Of a DNA stretch of 64,000 nt, positions 16,666 to 28,350 are shown in pieces. The translations under genes were made by a program, and so were the position numbers. The stretch is taken from assembly GCA_000620545.1 (NCBI GenBank), contig KK211150.1, positions 353,423 through 417,422 of the forward strand, written 5' to 3'. This DNA is from Intrasporangiaceae bacterium URHB0013 (GTDB taxonomy: Bacteria > Actinomycetota > Actinomycetes > Actinomycetales > Dermatophilaceae). Every line of letters begins with the position of its first letter. Within the stretch, counting starts at the first letter, position 1. The notes under the pieces are model-generated. The model had not been told where the DNA came from and did not search any database. It saw only the letters and a program-made list of their open reading frames with translations.

Positions 16666-16992
16666 ATGACGACCAAGGTCCCGACCCAAAACCGAAGCGT
16701 CGCAGAGCTGCTCACCGATCCCAGCCACCGTGCAGCGGACCGGCAACACGCCCGGACGTGGCGCGGCCACGCCTCTGCGGCACTCCTCGTCGTCGTCGCG
16801 ACCCTGGCCGCGCCGCACCCGGCCGCCGCCCTGATGCCCATCCCCCCGGCGCCGGTCCGCTTCCCGATCGCGGACCTCGGCCACACCATCCTGACGCTGG
16901 CTGAGCAGTACACGCAGTCGCCCATGCCCGAGAGGCAACGTCTCCATCACGAGACGGTGCTCCTCCTCAACACCGCGCACGCAGCTCTCTGA
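16666..16992 (+). CDS. Small membrane or exported hypothetical protein
   Basis: 108 residues from ATG 16666, with GGAGG about 9 bases upstream. A basic N-terminal region is followed by one hydrophobic segment (ASAALLVVVATLAAPHPAAA), which may be a late signal peptide or anchor. The C-terminal half (HTILTLAEQYTQSPMPERQRLHHE in outline) is helical. No family recognised. It precedes the molybdenum cofactor gene at 17041. Confidence 0.55.
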   Translation: MTTKVPTQNRSVAELLTDPSHRAADRQHARTWRGHASAALLVVVATLAAPHPAAALMPIPPAPVRFPIADLGHTILTLAEQYTQSPMPERQRLHHETVLLLNTAHAAL

Positions 16993-17040
16993 CGAGCCGC
17001 GCTGCAACGGCTATGCTCCCCGGAGGGGTACGTTCCCGAT

Positions 17041-17838
17041 GTGACCGAGAGTGACACCGCACCGCACGCAGCCGCCGTGCACGGACGCGCCGCCCACGTC
17101 CGCGGGCTCGTCCTTGCAGCGGGAGCCGGGCGACGGATGGGTGGGCCGAAGGCCCTCCTGCGCCGCCATCCTGACGAGCCGACGCTCGTCGAACGCGCCG
17201 TCTCCCTCCTGCACGCCGGCGGGTGCGCCGGCGTCACGGTCGTCGTCGGCGCCGCCGGCGAGGAGGTGGCCACCCTCGTGGGCCACCTGGGCCGCGACGT
17301 CGACGTCGTCCGGTGCCCCGACTGGGACGACGGCATGGGCGCCTCTCTGCGCGCCGGCCTCACGGCACTTGCTCGGTCCACCCACGAGGGAGAGGGCTGC
17401 GTGGACGCGGTGCTTGTGACCCTCGTCGACCTCCCCGACCTGACGCCGGAGGTGGTGGCTCGCGTGCTCGACGTGCCGGGTCACGTCGACAACACCCATT
17501 CCGCTCACGTCGACGCGAGCGGTCGCCCGCACGACCTCGACCAGCCGCAAAGCCCTCAGGACGAGGAGGCCGACGTGGACACACACCACGCCCTCGACCT
17601 GCGTACCGTCATCGACCCCGAGCTTCGAGCGACACTGCGGCGGGCGGCATACCAAGGCGTGCCCGGGCACCCGGCGCTCCTCGGGCGCGACCACTGGGAG
17701 CAGGTCATCGCCTCGGCGAGCGGCGACCACGGCGCCCGCCACTACTTCCGCACCACCGCGCACGAGCTCGTCGAGTGCGGCGACCTCGCCACCGGCCGCG
17801 ACACCGACACCCGCGAGGAGCTCGACGCGTCCCGCTGA
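17041..17838 (+). CDS. Molybdenum cofactor nucleotidyltransferase, MocA-like
   Basis: 265 residues from GTG 17041. The N-terminus LVLAAGAGRRMGGPKALL is the nucleotide-binding signature of MobA/MocA enzymes, and GHPALLGRDHWEQV near the C-terminus is the conserved MocA-type 'GHP.l' motif. Between them is an Asp/His-rich insertion of about 50 residues. Position beside coxDEF-type genes suggests it makes the cytidine dinucleotide form of the cofactor used by xanthine-oxidase-family enzymes. CTP versus GTP specificity is inferred from context. Confidence 0.8.
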   Translation: MTESDTAPHAAAVHGRAAHVRGLVLAAGAGRRMGGPKALLRRHPDEPTLVERAVSLLHAGGCAGVTVVVGAAGEEVATLVGHLGRDVDVVRCPDWDDGMGASLRAGLTALARSTHEGEGCVDAVLVTLVDLPDLTPEVVARVLDVPGHVDNTHSAHVDASGRPHDLDQPQSPQDEEADVDTHHALDLRTVIDPELRATLRRAAYQGVPGHPALLGRDHWEQVIASASGDHGARHYFRTTAHELVECGDLATGRDTDTREELDASR

Positions 17839-17887
17839 CCGGGCGCCACTCCTTCCCCAAGCCCCGCCGATCAGCGATGCTCAGGAC

Positions 17888-18790
17888 ATGGAGCACCTGT
17901 TCGCCAGCGCCGACGACGTCACGACCGCCCTGGGCGGCACGGGCTACCTCGCCGACGAGGCGCTCGCGACGGTGACCTTCCTCGCGACCCGGCTGAACCG
18001 CCCGATCCTGCTCGAGGGCGAGCCCGGCACCGGCAAGACCGCCCTCGCCGAGGCGCTCGCCGCCTCCCTCGACCTCAAGCTCATCCGCCTCCAGTGCTAC
18101 GAGGGCATCGACGCGACGCAGGCCCTCTACGACTGGGACTTCCCGCGCCAGATCCTGCACCTGCGCACCGTCGAGGCCCTCTCCCGCGACGCACACCACG
18201 ACGCCAACCCCACCAACACCGCGGCCCTCGAGGCCGAGCTCTTCGACGAGCGCTTCCTCCTGGCCCGCCCCGTGCTGCAGGCCCTGCGCGAAGCCCCCTG
18301 CGTCCTGCTCATCGACGAGATCGACCGCGCCGACGACGAGTTCGAGGCCTTCCTCCTCGAGGTCCTGAGCACGTGGCAGGTGACGATCCCCGAGCTCGGC
18401 ACCGTCAGCGCCGCCACCCCGCCGGTCGTCGTCCTCACCTCCAACCGGACCCGCGAGCTGCACGACGCGCTCAAGCGCCGCTGCCTCTACCACTGGATCG
18501 ACCACCCCGGCCTGGCCCGCGAGCTCGAGATCGTCCGCACCCGCCTCCCCGACGTCAGCGCCGCGCTCGCCGAGCAGGTCGTCACGCTCGTCCAGCGCCT
18601 CCGCTCCTCGGGGGACCTCATCAAGCCCCCCGGTGTCGCCGAGACGCTCGACTGGGCGCGCGCCCTCGAGACCGTCGGCGCCACCCGCCTCGACGCCGAG
18701 GTCGCCGCCGCCACCCTCGGCGCCGCCCTGAAGTACCGCGAGGACTCCGAGAGGATCCGCGCCTCGCTCGACAAGCTGCTCACCGCATGA
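17888..18790 (+). CDS. MoxR-type AAA ATPase (CoxD-like)
   Basis: 300 residues. Walker A GEPGTGKTALAEALA (about 44-58) and Walker B CVLLIDEIDRADDEFE (about 138-153) are intact, with the sensor Asn in VVLTSNRTRELHDALKRRC. MoxR ATPases pair with VWA proteins to remodel or activate metalloenzymes; CoxD/CoxE act in sulfuration and copper insertion in CO dehydrogenase. Here it overlaps the VWA gene by 4 bases (ATGA), as in cox loci. Confidence 0.88.
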   Translation: MEHLFASADDVTTALGGTGYLADEALATVTFLATRLNRPILLEGEPGTGKTALAEALAASLDLKLIRLQCYEGIDATQALYDWDFPRQILHLRTVEALSRDAHHDANPTNTAALEAELFDERFLLARPVLQALREAPCVLLIDEIDRADDEFEAFLLEVLSTWQVTIPELGTVSAATPPVVVLTSNRTRELHDALKRRCLYHWIDHPGLARELEIVRTRLPDVSAALAEQVVTLVQRLRSSGDLIKPPGVAETLDWARALETVGATRLDAEVAAATLGAALKYREDSERIRASLDKLLTA

Positions 18791-19912
18791 CCCCGACCGC
18801 CCCAGCCCCCGCCCAGACCACCAGCCAGCCCGACGTCGACGAGCTGCTCCTCGGCTTCGCCCGCGCCCTGCGCGCCGCCGGGCTCGGCGTCACCGCCGAC
18901 CGCGAGCGCACCTTCCTCATCGCCGCGGCCACCGTCGGCATGGCCGAGCGCACCGGCGTCTACTGGGCCGGCCGCGCGACGCTCACGTCGACGCCCGCGG
19001 ACTTCCCGGCATACGACGAGCTCTTCGAGCGCTGGTTCGGCGGCGAGTCGATCCCGAAGGGACGCCGCGCCGACATCCACCGCCCGCCTGTGCGCCAGGC
19101 GCCGCTCGATGGCGGCGAGGGCGAGGCCGGTGACTCCGACGCCGACACCCTCGAGGCCCGCGCCAGCGCCCAGGAGGTGCTGCGCCACCGCGACGTGGCC
19201 ACCCTGGGTGCCGCCGATCGAGCGGCTGCCGCGCGCCTCTTCGCCGGCCTCGCCCCCCGCGCGCCGCTGCGTCGCGCCCGCCGCCACGTGCGCGCGACGA
19301 GCGGCACCGTCGACGGCCCCGCCACGCTGCGCGAGCAGTTGCGCCGCATGGGCGAGCCCGGCCGCATCCACCACCGTCGCCGCGGTGTCCGCCCCCGACG
19401 CATCGTGCTGCTCGTCGACGTCTCCGGGTCGATGAGCCCGTATGCCGACAGCCTCTTGCGCCTCTGCCACGTCTTCGTGCGCACGGTGCCCCACGTCGAG
19501 GTCTTCACCATGGGCACCCGCCTGACCCACGTGACCCGGGCGCTCGCCGAACGCGACCCCGATCGGGCGCTCGCCGCCGCCGGACGCGTCGTTCCCGACT
19601 GGTCGGGAGGCACCCGTCTCGGCGAGGCGATCGGCGCCTTCCTCGACCGCTGGGGACGGCGGGGTATGGCGCGGGGCTCTGTCGTCGTTGTCTTCTCCGA
19701 CGGCTGGGAACGTGAGGGTCCGGAGGTGCTCGGCGAGCAGATGCGCCGGCTCGCCGCCCTCTCGCACCGGGTCGTGTGGGCCAACCCGCACCGCGGGAAG
19801 GTCGGCTACGAGCCGGTGCAGCAGGGGATCGTCGCGGCCCTGCCGCACATCGACGACTTCGTCGCGGGGCACTCGCTCGCGGCGTTCGAGGAGCTGATCG
19901 AGGTGGTGGCCC

Positions 19913-19920
<8 letters not shown>
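18787..19920 (+). CDS. VWA domain protein (CoxE-like)
   Basis: 377 residues. ATG 18787 overlaps the stop of the MoxR gene. The N-terminal half is helical and ends in an Arg-rich segment. The C-terminal von Willebrand A domain begins at RRIVLLVDVSGSMSPYADSLL, with the MIDAS DxSxS motif, continues with WSGGTRLGEAI (MIDAS Thr region) and VVVVFSDGWEREGPE. This matches CoxE-type partners of MoxR ATPases. Likely cytoplasmic and part of the maturation machinery for the molybdenum hydroxylase downstream. Confidence 0.88.
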
Positions 19921-21085
<1,165 letters not shown>

Positions 21086-21125
21086 CGCCCACTCGGGCGT
21101 GGCCGGGCCCTGCGCCGGACGGTTC

Positions 21126-22088
21126 TCAGTTGATCCGGATCCACGTGTCGGTCGTCGCGCTGCCGAGCCATTTACAGCTCCCGGTCGCCACCTTGGCGTC
21201 CATGGTCGAGTTGCGTGAGGTGACGGTCTCGTAGCGAGCGGCGCACGCGGGGTGGTCCCGAGGAGTGAAGACCAGGGATCCAGCACCCGGAACGGACGCC
21301 CTCCCGATCTCCGGCTGGTAAAGGGCGCCGAATGTGCGGACTGCGTAGAGACCTGCGTCGTCGATGCTGAGGATCGTGTCCGTGCCGCGGAGCAGCCAAG
21401 TGCCGTGGACGCTCGCCAGATTGCGCACCGGCTTGGGCGCGACCGTCGGCCACAGCAGGGCGAGGTTGGCCCCCGCGACCGAGACCGGCGACACCCGCGT
21501 GAACTCCAACGTCTCGCTTGGAGCGCCGGGGTCGACCGGTGAGGACGGTTCGCAGCCCGCGCCACTCTCCTTCGTCGGGGTCGCGCGGAGGCGACCCTCG
21601 GGCAATATCGTCGCGGCCCAGGTGATGTCGCAGGCTGTCGCGCCGGTCCCCTGGTGCTCGACGAAGCCGCCAGGAGCAGGGCCGAAGGCGGACGCTTCCC
21701 CCGAGTAATGCGTGTCGGGGTCGTACGGCGCCTGCGTCTGCGTCAGCGTGCCGTCCGTGTGGAAGGTCCACAGCCAGCTGTCGTACGACCAGATACCGGC
21801 GAGGTCCGCTCTGGTCAGGGCTGGTGCGTCGGCCGGCACGTTCGGCGGGACAGGGTCGCCGCGCAGGGCCAGCACGGCGAGCACGACGCCCGTCACCGCG
21901 CACGCGGCCACGGCTCCCTGGAAGATCCGGCCACGACGCCTGGCACGTGCCTCCTGCCTCTCGCCGTGCTCCTTCGCCTGCTTCTGCTCGAGCTCCTGCT
22001 CGAGCCGGTTGATGTCCTGGGTGGTCATCTCGAGTCCTTCCCCATACGCGCGCAGCAGGTCGCCGACCTTGCGCTCGGGCGTGTTCAT
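21126..22088 (-). CDS. Membrane protein, probable anti-sigma partner
   Basis: 320 residues. ATG 22088 overlaps the stop of the sigma factor gene (ATGA), so translation is coupled. The cytoplasmic N-terminus of about 60 residues contains a charged helix (INRLEQELEQKQAKEHGER). One transmembrane helix (AVAACAVTGVVLAVLAL) follows, then a Cys-containing extracytoplasmic domain of about 230 residues with repeated 'GTW' and 'W.f..dGtl' strands. Gene order and topology suggest an anti-sigma factor, though no zinc-binding anti-sigma motif is present. Confidence 0.65.
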   Translation of the reverse strand: MNTPERKVGDLLRAYGEGLEMTTQDINRLEQELEQKQAKEHGERQEARARRRGRIFQGAVAACAVTGVVLAVLALRGDPVPPNVPADAPALTRADLAGIWSYDSWLWTFHTDGTLTQTQAPYDPDTHYSGEASAFGPAPGGFVEHQGTGATACDITWAATILPEGRLRATPTKESGAGCEPSSPVDPGAPSETLEFTRVSPVSVAGANLALLWPTVAPKPVRNLASVHGTWLLRGTDTILSIDDAGLYAVRTFGALYQPEIGRASVPGAGSLVFTPRDHPACAARYETVTSRNSTMDAKVATGSCKWLGSATTDTWIRIN

Positions 22089-22612
22089 CGTGATTCCTCC
22101 AGACGTGCCTGCAGGGCGGCCAGACCTCGGTGCGCATGACGTTTGACGGAGCCGATCCCGATCTCGAGGAGTTCGGCGGTCTCCCTCTCGCTCAGCTGGA
22201 GGTAGTAGCGGCAGGTGATGACCTCCCGCTGGCGGCGGGGCAGGCTGCGGACGTGCTCCGCGAGGCGGCTCGCCTCGTCCCGTGCGAGGACGTCGGTTGC
22301 CGCGTCGGCGCCGGCCTGTGCGCCGAGGGCGCTGATCTTGAGCAGTGGCTCGCCGCGCCGAGCGCTGTAGATCCGGCGCTGGTCCGAGCGGCACCGGTTG
22401 ATCACCCCTGAGCGGAGGTAGGCCAGTGCCGACCTCTCGTCACGTGGCGGCCAGTGTCGGAACAGCGACAGGTAGACGTCCTGGACGGCCTCCTCCGCGC
22501 GCTCGCGGTCACCCAGAAGGCAGTAGGCGAGCCGGACCAGCTCGACGCAGTGCGACCGGAAGAGCCCGGTGAGGACCTGCTCCCTCGTCCCCTGCCATTC
22601 GGATGAACCCAT
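22085..22612 (-). CDS. ECF RNA polymerase sigma factor
   Basis: 175 residues from ATG 22612 with GGGAG 8 bases upstream; an upstream start at 22663 is less likely. Region 2 is visible as AYCLLGDRERAEEAVQDVYL and region 4 as LPRRQREVITCRYYLQLSER followed by the helix-turn-helix ETAELLEIGIGSVKRHAHRG. It directs RNA polymerase to a specific promoter set, probably under control of the coupled membrane protein. It lies in the minus-strand block that splits the molybdenum hydroxylase locus. Confidence 0.88.
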   Translation of the reverse strand: MGSSEWQGTREQVLTGLFRSHCVELVRLAYCLLGDRERAEEAVQDVYLSLFRHWPPRDERSALAYLRSGVINRCRSDQRRIYSARRGEPLLKISALGAQAGADAATDVLARDEASRLAEHVRSLPRRQREVITCRYYLQLSERETAELLEIGIGSVKRHAHRGLAALQARLEESR

Positions 22613-22897
22613 GTGGATCGCTCCCGTGGCCACTTCGTCACCTCCGACCGACCGCCGTGTCACAGGAGAAGTCGCTCGTCCTCCTCGAAGGTTGACACGC
22701 CTGCTCGACGTCTTTCGCAGGTCCGGGGAAGGTGCAGGTCGCCTCCCGCACGGCAGGAACGGTCAGCACCCTTCGATGGGAGCCGCAGCGTGCGTGCGGA
22801 ACCAGCCCGAATGCCGCCGGCGATCGAGGCGGGTCAGGTCTGCTCGCGAGGGGGTATGGACCTCGAGTCCGCACTCCAGACCCTCGAGGAGAACATC

Positions 22898-23092
22898 ATG
22901 CAGATCGACAAGCAGCAGATTCTCGACCTCCTGCGCAGCCGCGGAGACCAGCAGCAGGCAGACCAGGCGCAGTCGGAGCTGCCCGACCAGGTCGACACCG
23001 ACCAGCACAGCGACCTGCTCGCCAAGTTCGGCATTGACCCCCAGGAGCTGCTCGGCGGGCTCGGCGGGATCGGCGGGAAGCTCGGGCTCTAG
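22898..23092 (+). CDS. Small conserved-type hypothetical protein
   Basis: 64 residues from ATG 22898, with GAGGAG 6 bases upstream; an ATG at 22856 in the same frame is less well placed. Begins MQIDKQQILDLLRSRGD, continues with QADQAQSELPDQVDTDQHSD, and ends in a Gly/Leu-rich tail (LLGGLGGIGGKLGL). I have the impression of similar short actinobacterial proteins but know no function. Soluble, acidic. Confidence 0.65.
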   Translation: MQIDKQQILDLLRSRGDQQQADQAQSELPDQVDTDQHSDLLAKFGIDPQELLGGLGGIGGKLGL

Positions 23093-23104
23093 GACGTCAG
23101 GGGA

Positions 23105-23137
23105 CGGGCGAGGGACGCGCACCGCGTCCCTCGCCCG
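23105..23137. terminator. Strong hairpin between convergent genes
   Basis: A perfect 15-bp stem (arms 23105-23119 and 23123-23137) with a 3-base loop lies 13 bases past the stop of the small gene and before the end of the convergent aldo/keto reductase gene. There is no T-run, so it is a GC-type or bidirectional terminator candidate. Confidence 0.55.
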
Positions 23138-23201
23138 GCTGCTGCCGCGGGCCGGTCTAGGCCCTCGATCGTGAGGTCACGGCCGGCCGTGGACGCGGCC
23201 C

Positions 23202-23258
23202 CACGGCATACGCCACGGCCACGGCATACGCCATACGCCATGGCCACGGCATACGCCA
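23202..23258. repeat. Three copies of CACGGCATACGCCA
   Basis: Copies begin at about 23202, 23220 and 23245, just past the 3' end of the aldo/keto reductase gene. A partial copy (CATACGCCA) sits between the second and third. Each copy contains the heptamer GGCATAC that is frequent across the core of this window. Confidence 0.6.
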
Positions 23259-23262
23259 TCGG

Positions 23263-24306
23263 TCAGTGGGCGCTGGAGCGCTTCCACAGGTTGATGCCGC
23301 CCTCGACGGCGTGGTTGTCGATCTCGTCGAGCTCCTCGGTCGAGAAGTCGAGGTTGTCGAGCGAGCCGAGGCTGTCCTCGAGCTGGGCGACCGACGAGGC
23401 ACCGATGAGCACCGACGTGATGCGCTGGTCGCGCAGGATCCACGCGAGGGCCATCTGTGCGAGCGACTGGCCCCGCGCCTCCGCCATCCGGTTGAGGGCA
23501 CGGATGTGCTCTAGGTTCTGCTCGGTCAGCAGGTCGGGCGACAGCGACTTGCCCTGCGACGCGCGGGAGCCCTCCGGGACCCCGTCGAGGTACTTGTTCG
23601 TGAGCATGCCCTGCGCGAGCGGCGAGAAGGCGATGCAGCCGACACCCTCGTTGCCGAGCACGTCGAGCAGGTCCTCCTCGACCCAGCGGTTGAGCATCGA
23701 GTAGCTCGGCTGGTGGATGAGCAGCGGCGTGCCCATGGCCCGCAGGATCTCGACGGCCTCCTGGGTGCGGGGACCGGAGTAGCTCGAGATGCCGGCATAC
23801 AGCGCTTTGCCCTGACGGACGGCGGTGTCGAGCGCGCCCATCGTCTCCTCGAGCGGCGTCGTCTCGTCGAAACGGTGGGAGTAGAAGATGTCGACGTAGT
23901 CGACACCCATGCGCGCGAGCGACTGGTCGAGCGAGGACAGGACGTACTTGCGGCTGCCGCCGCCCTGGCCGTACGGGCCCGGCCACATGTCGTAGCCGGC
24001 CTTGGTCGAGAGGATCAGCTCGTCGCGATAGCGCTTGAAGTCCTGCGCGTAGATCGTGCCGAAGTTGCGCTCGGCGCTGCCGTAGGGCGGGCCGTAGTTG
24101 TTGGCGAGGTCGAAGTGCGTGACGCCGAGGTCGAACGCGCGGCGCAGGGTCGCGCGCTGCCGGTCGAGCGGCACGTCGTCGCCGAAGTTGTGCCACATCC
24201 CGAGCGAGACGGCCGGGAGGTCGAGCCCCGAACGGCCCGTGCGGCGGTAGGTCATGGAGTCGTAGCGGCTGCTGCTGGCCTGGTAGTCGTCGGCGTGAAG
24301 AGTCAT
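23263..24306 (-). CDS. Aldo/keto reductase (YghZ/GpR-like)
   Basis: 347 residues from ATG 24306. The TIM-barrel signatures are present: HFDLANNYGPPYGSAE (catalytic Asp and Tyr), ELILSTKAGYDMWPGPYGQG (catalytic Lys), VDIFYSHRFD (catalytic His) and the NADPH site SVLIGASSVAQLEDSLG. The MWPGPYG..GSRKY loop is typical of YghZ/L-glyceraldehyde-3-phosphate reductase relatives and Kv-beta-like enzymes. Probably an NADPH-dependent aldehyde reductase. Physiological substrate unknown. Confidence 0.9.
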   Translation of the reverse strand: MTLHADDYQASSSRYDSMTYRRTGRSGLDLPAVSLGMWHNFGDDVPLDRQRATLRRAFDLGVTHFDLANNYGPPYGSAERNFGTIYAQDFKRYRDELILSTKAGYDMWPGPYGQGGGSRKYVLSSLDQSLARMGVDYVDIFYSHRFDETTPLEETMGALDTAVRQGKALYAGISSYSGPRTQEAVEILRAMGTPLLIHQPSYSMLNRWVEEDLLDVLGNEGVGCIAFSPLAQGMLTNKYLDGVPEGSRASQGKSLSPDLLTEQNLEHIRALNRMAEARGQSLAQMALAWILRDQRITSVLIGASSVAQLEDSLGSLDNLDFSTEELDEIDNHAVEGGINLWKRSSAH

Positions 24307-24437
24307 GCCGACAGTCTCGTCCGTCGCCGGGTGTGGGGCCAAAGTCGGGACCGCACCGTGGATTCCCCGGGGATGCAGCGGGTTCGCGCATTGCCCTTGT
24401 GGAGTAGTTGAAGGCGAGTAAGACTCAGCCTGGGGAA

Positions 24438-24452
24438 GTCAACGATGTCAAC
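24438..24452. promoter_or_regulatory. GTCAAC direct repeat upstream of hydroxylase operon
   Basis: GTCAAC-GAT-GTCAAC (9-base period) lies about 27 bases before the small-subunit start codon. It may be a regulator half-site pair. It is short, so chance is possible. Confidence 0.25.
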
Positions 24453-24478
24453 TGCAGCGTGGCAGGAGGACCGACAGC

Positions 24479-24957
<479 letters not shown>

Positions 24958-24961
<4 letters not shown>

Positions 24962-27489
24962 CGATCACCGACGACCGCGCCGACGCCAGCGCTCCCGAGC
25001 TGGAGATCGGCAAGGCCCGCGCCCGCAAGGAGGACCAGCGCCTCATCACGGGTCGCACCCGCTGGACCGACAACATCCAGCTGCCCGGCATGCTGCACCT
25101 CGCGATGGTGCGCAGCCCCTTCGCGCACGCGCGGATCACCTCGATCAACACCGACGAGGCCCGGCAGTCACCCGGTGTCGTCGGTGTCGTGACGGGCGAG
25201 GACATCAAGGACGGCCAGGGCCTCGTCATGACCGCCTGGCCCCTCAACAACGAGCAGAAGTCACCCGACCACCTGCCCGTCGTCATTGACCACGTCGCCT
25301 GCGCCGGCGAGATCGTCGCCGTCGTCGCGGCCCGCACGGCCGCCGAGGCGAGGGACGCAGCAGAACTCGTCGACGTCGACTACGAGGAGCTGCCGGCCGT
25401 CCTCGACCTCAAGGAGGCCGTCAAGGACGAGGTGCTCGCGCACCCCGACCTCGGCACCAACACCTCGGCCGTCTGGACCCTCGACTCCGCGGCCCAGGGA
25501 TCGGGCACCGACGTCGAGGACGAGATCGCGAAGGCCCGTGAGGACGGCATCGTCCTCGAGCGCGAGTTCCGCCAGCAGCGGCTCATCCCCTCCTTCATGG
25601 AGCCGCGCTCGACCGTCTGCGACCCGACCGGCGAGCAGATGACCGTGTGGTCCTCGACCCAGGTGCCGCACATCCTGCGCTTCTTCGTCGCAGCCACCAC
25701 CGGCATACCGGAGTCCAAGGTGCGCGTCATCGCACCGGACGTGGGCGGCGGTTTCGGCGGCAAGCTGCAGACGACGCCCGAGGAGTTCGCGACCATCGCC
25801 GTGGCCCGCCGGCTCGGCAAGCCGTGCAAGTACACCGAGACCCGCTCGGAGTCGCTGCTCTCGGGCCACCACGGCCGTGACCAGTGGCAGAAGCTGACGC
25901 TGAGCGCCCGCAAGGACGGCACCGTCACCGGGCTCAAGGTCGAGCTGCTCGCCGACCTCGGCGCGTACGTCGGTGTCGTCGGCGGCGGCACCCCGGTGCT
26001 CGGCGCGTGGATGTTCAACTCGATCTACAAGTTCGCCGCCTACCACTTCACCGTGCGCACGCTGCTGACCAACAAGACGTGGGTCGACGCCTACCGCGGG
26101 GCCGGTCGGCCGGAGGCGACCTTCGCCATCGAGCGCATGATGGACGAGCTCGCGGCGGAGCTGGGTCGCGACCCGCTCGAGGTCCGCGAGCAGAACTGGA
26201 TCACCCACGACGAGTTCCCCTTCACCTCCGTCGCCGGCATGACGTACGACTCCGGCAACTACGAGGCCGCGACCGCCAAGGCCACGGAGCTCTTCGGCTA
26301 CGACGAGCTGCGCGACGAGCAGCGCCGCCGCCGCGAGAGCAACGACCCGGTCCAGCTCGGCATCGGCATCTCGACGTTCACCGAGATGTGCGGGCTCGCG
26401 CCGTCGCGCATCCTCGGCGCGCTCAACTACGGCGCCGGCGGCTGGGAGAGCGCGACGATCCGGATGCTCGCCACGGGCAAGGTCGAGGTCATCACGGGCA
26501 CCTCCCCGCACGGCCAGGGCCACATCACGTCGTGGAGCCAGATCGTCGCCGACCGCCTCGGCGTCCCGTTCGAGGACGTCGAGGTGCTGCACGGCGACAC
26601 GCAGATCGCCTCCAAGGGCATGGACACCTACGGCTCGCGGTCGCTCGTCGTCGGGGCCGAGGCCGTCGTGCGCGCCGCGGACAAGGTGATCGAGAAGGCG
26701 AAGCCGATCGCGGCCCACCTGCTCGAGGCCAGCGTCGACGACATCGAGTTCACGGCCGGCCGCTTCGGCGTCAAGGGCACCGACAAGGGCCTGGGCATGG
26801 CCGAGGTGGCGCTCGCGGCGTGGACCGGGCACAACCTGCCCGACGGCATCGAGCCGAACATCGACGGTGAGGCGACCTTCGACCCGGACAACTTCTCCTT
26901 CCCGCACGGCACCCACCTGTGCGCGATGGAGGTCGACACCGAGACGGGCGCGACGACGATGCGCAAGTACGTCTGCGTCGACGACATCGGCACCATCATC
27001 AACCCGCTCATCGTCGAGGGCCAGGTCCACGGCGGCCTCGTCCAGGGCATCGCCCAGGCGCTCTGGGAGGGTGCGGAGTACGACGACCAGGGCACGCTCG
27101 TGACGGGCTCCTTCGTCGACTACACGCTGCCGACGTCCGCCGACACGATCAGCTTCGTCACCGACCACACGACCTCGCCGTCGACGTACACGACCTTGGG
27201 CACCAAGGGTGTCGGCGAGGCGGGCGCGATCGCGTCCACGCCGGCCGTGGTCAACGCCATCGTCGACGCGGTGCGCCCGCTCGGGGTGGACGACGTCGTC
27301 ATGCCGTGCACCCCCGAGCGGGTGTGGCGGGCCATCCAGGCCGGCCGGGCCGTCTCGACCGAGGGTGAGCGGGACGCGCAGCCGCACTTCGACGAGGACA
27401 CCCCCAACCAGGACCCCGGAGCTAGCAGTCCCGGCAGTGCCGGCAGTGCCGGCAGTTCCGGCACCACGAGCGACGGGAGCCAGTCGTGA
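24958..27489 (+). CDS. Molybdopterin-binding large subunit, xanthine dehydrogenase family (form II CoxL-like)
   Basis: 843 residues. Hallmarks: [15 protein letters not shown] cofactor loop, [16 protein letters not shown], and the catalytic Glu in [13 protein letters not shown]. The active-site loop reads [10 protein letters not shown], the form II signature; form I CO dehydrogenases have AYxCSFR. So the true substrate is probably not CO. The last 25 residues are a Gly/Ser tail encoded by a 9-bp repeat. Forms the LMS heterotrimer with its neighbours. Confidence 0.92.
27431..27463 (+). repeat. 9-bp tandem repeat in 3' end of large-subunit gene
   Basis: CCGGCAGTG-type units are repeated three times and more, encoding the [10 protein letters not shown] tail of the large subunit. 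Confidence 0.5.
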
Positions 27490-28343
27490 TCCCCGCCCAG
27501 TTCGACTACGTCGCCCCCTCGTCGGTCGAGGAGGCCGTCGCGGCGCTCGCCGAGCACGGCGACGAGGCCAAGGTGCTCGCCGGTGGCCAGTCGCTGCTGC
27601 CGATCCTGCGCATGCGGCTCAACGCCCCGTCGGTCGTCATCGACCTCGGGCGCATCGCCGAGCTGCAGGGAGTCTCCGAGGAGGGTGACCACCTCGTCAT
27701 CGGCGCGATGACGACGTATGCCGCGTTGCTGGACTCCGAGGCCGTGAACACCCATGCGGCGGTGCTCAACAAGGCGATCCACACGGTGGCCGACCCACAG
27801 ATCCGCCACCGCGGCACGATCGGCGGAGCACTCGTGCACGCCGACCCCGCCGGAGACGTCGGAGCGCCGGCGCTCGCGCTCGGGGCCGAGCTCGTCATCG
27901 CGGGCCCGGGCGGCTCGACCCGCACCGTGGCCGCGGAGGACTTCTTCGAGGACCTCTTCACGACGGCCGTCGGCGAGGGTGAGCTGCTCACGCAGATCCG
28001 AATCCCGAAGCACACGGGCTGGGGAGCGCACTACGAGAAGTTCGTCCGCGTCAGCCACCAGTGGTCCATCGTCGGCGTCGCGGCCACGGTCCGAAGCGAG
28101 GGCGGCTCGATCGCCGAGGCACGGGTCGGGCTGACCAACATGGGCTCGACCCCGTTGCGCGCCAAGGCGGTCGAGGTGGCGCTCGTCGGCAAGCCGGCGA
28201 CCGACGAGGCGGTCCGCGAGGCCGTCGCGTCCGTGGCCGACGGCACCAACCCACCCTCCGATCTCAACGGCGACTCCGACTACCGCAAGCACCTCGCCAC
28301 GGTGCTGACGCGGCGCGCGGTCCTCGCCGCGGCCGGAGCGTGA
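27486..28343 (+). CDS. FAD-binding medium subunit of molybdenum hydroxylase (CoxM-like)
   Basis: 285 residues from GTG 27486, overlapping the large-subunit stop. FAD-binding signatures of the family are intact: KVLAGGQSLLPILRMRL (about 30-46) and RHRGTIGGALVHADPAGD (about 100-117). The C-terminal CO dehydrogenase flavoprotein domain runs from about residue 175 to near the end. It passes electrons from the Fe-S subunit to an external acceptor. Confidence 0.92.
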   Translation: MIPAQFDYVAPSSVEEAVAALAEHGDEAKVLAGGQSLLPILRMRLNAPSVVIDLGRIAELQGVSEEGDHLVIGAMTTYAALLDSEAVNTHAAVLNKAIHTVADPQIRHRGTIGGALVHADPAGDVGAPALALGAELVIAGPGGSTRTVAAEDFFEDLFTTAVGEGELLTQIRIPKHTGWGAHYEKFVRVSHQWSIVGVAATVRSEGGSIAEARVGLTNMGSTPLRAKAVEVALVGKPATDEAVREAVASVADGTNPPSDLNGDSDYRKHLATVLTRRAVLAAAGA

Positions 28344-28350
28344 GCGCCGG

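Noticed and set aside
25261-27387. A 708-codon minus-strand open frame
   Set aside because: Antisense to the molybdenum hydroxylase large subunit, which has all catalytic motifs.
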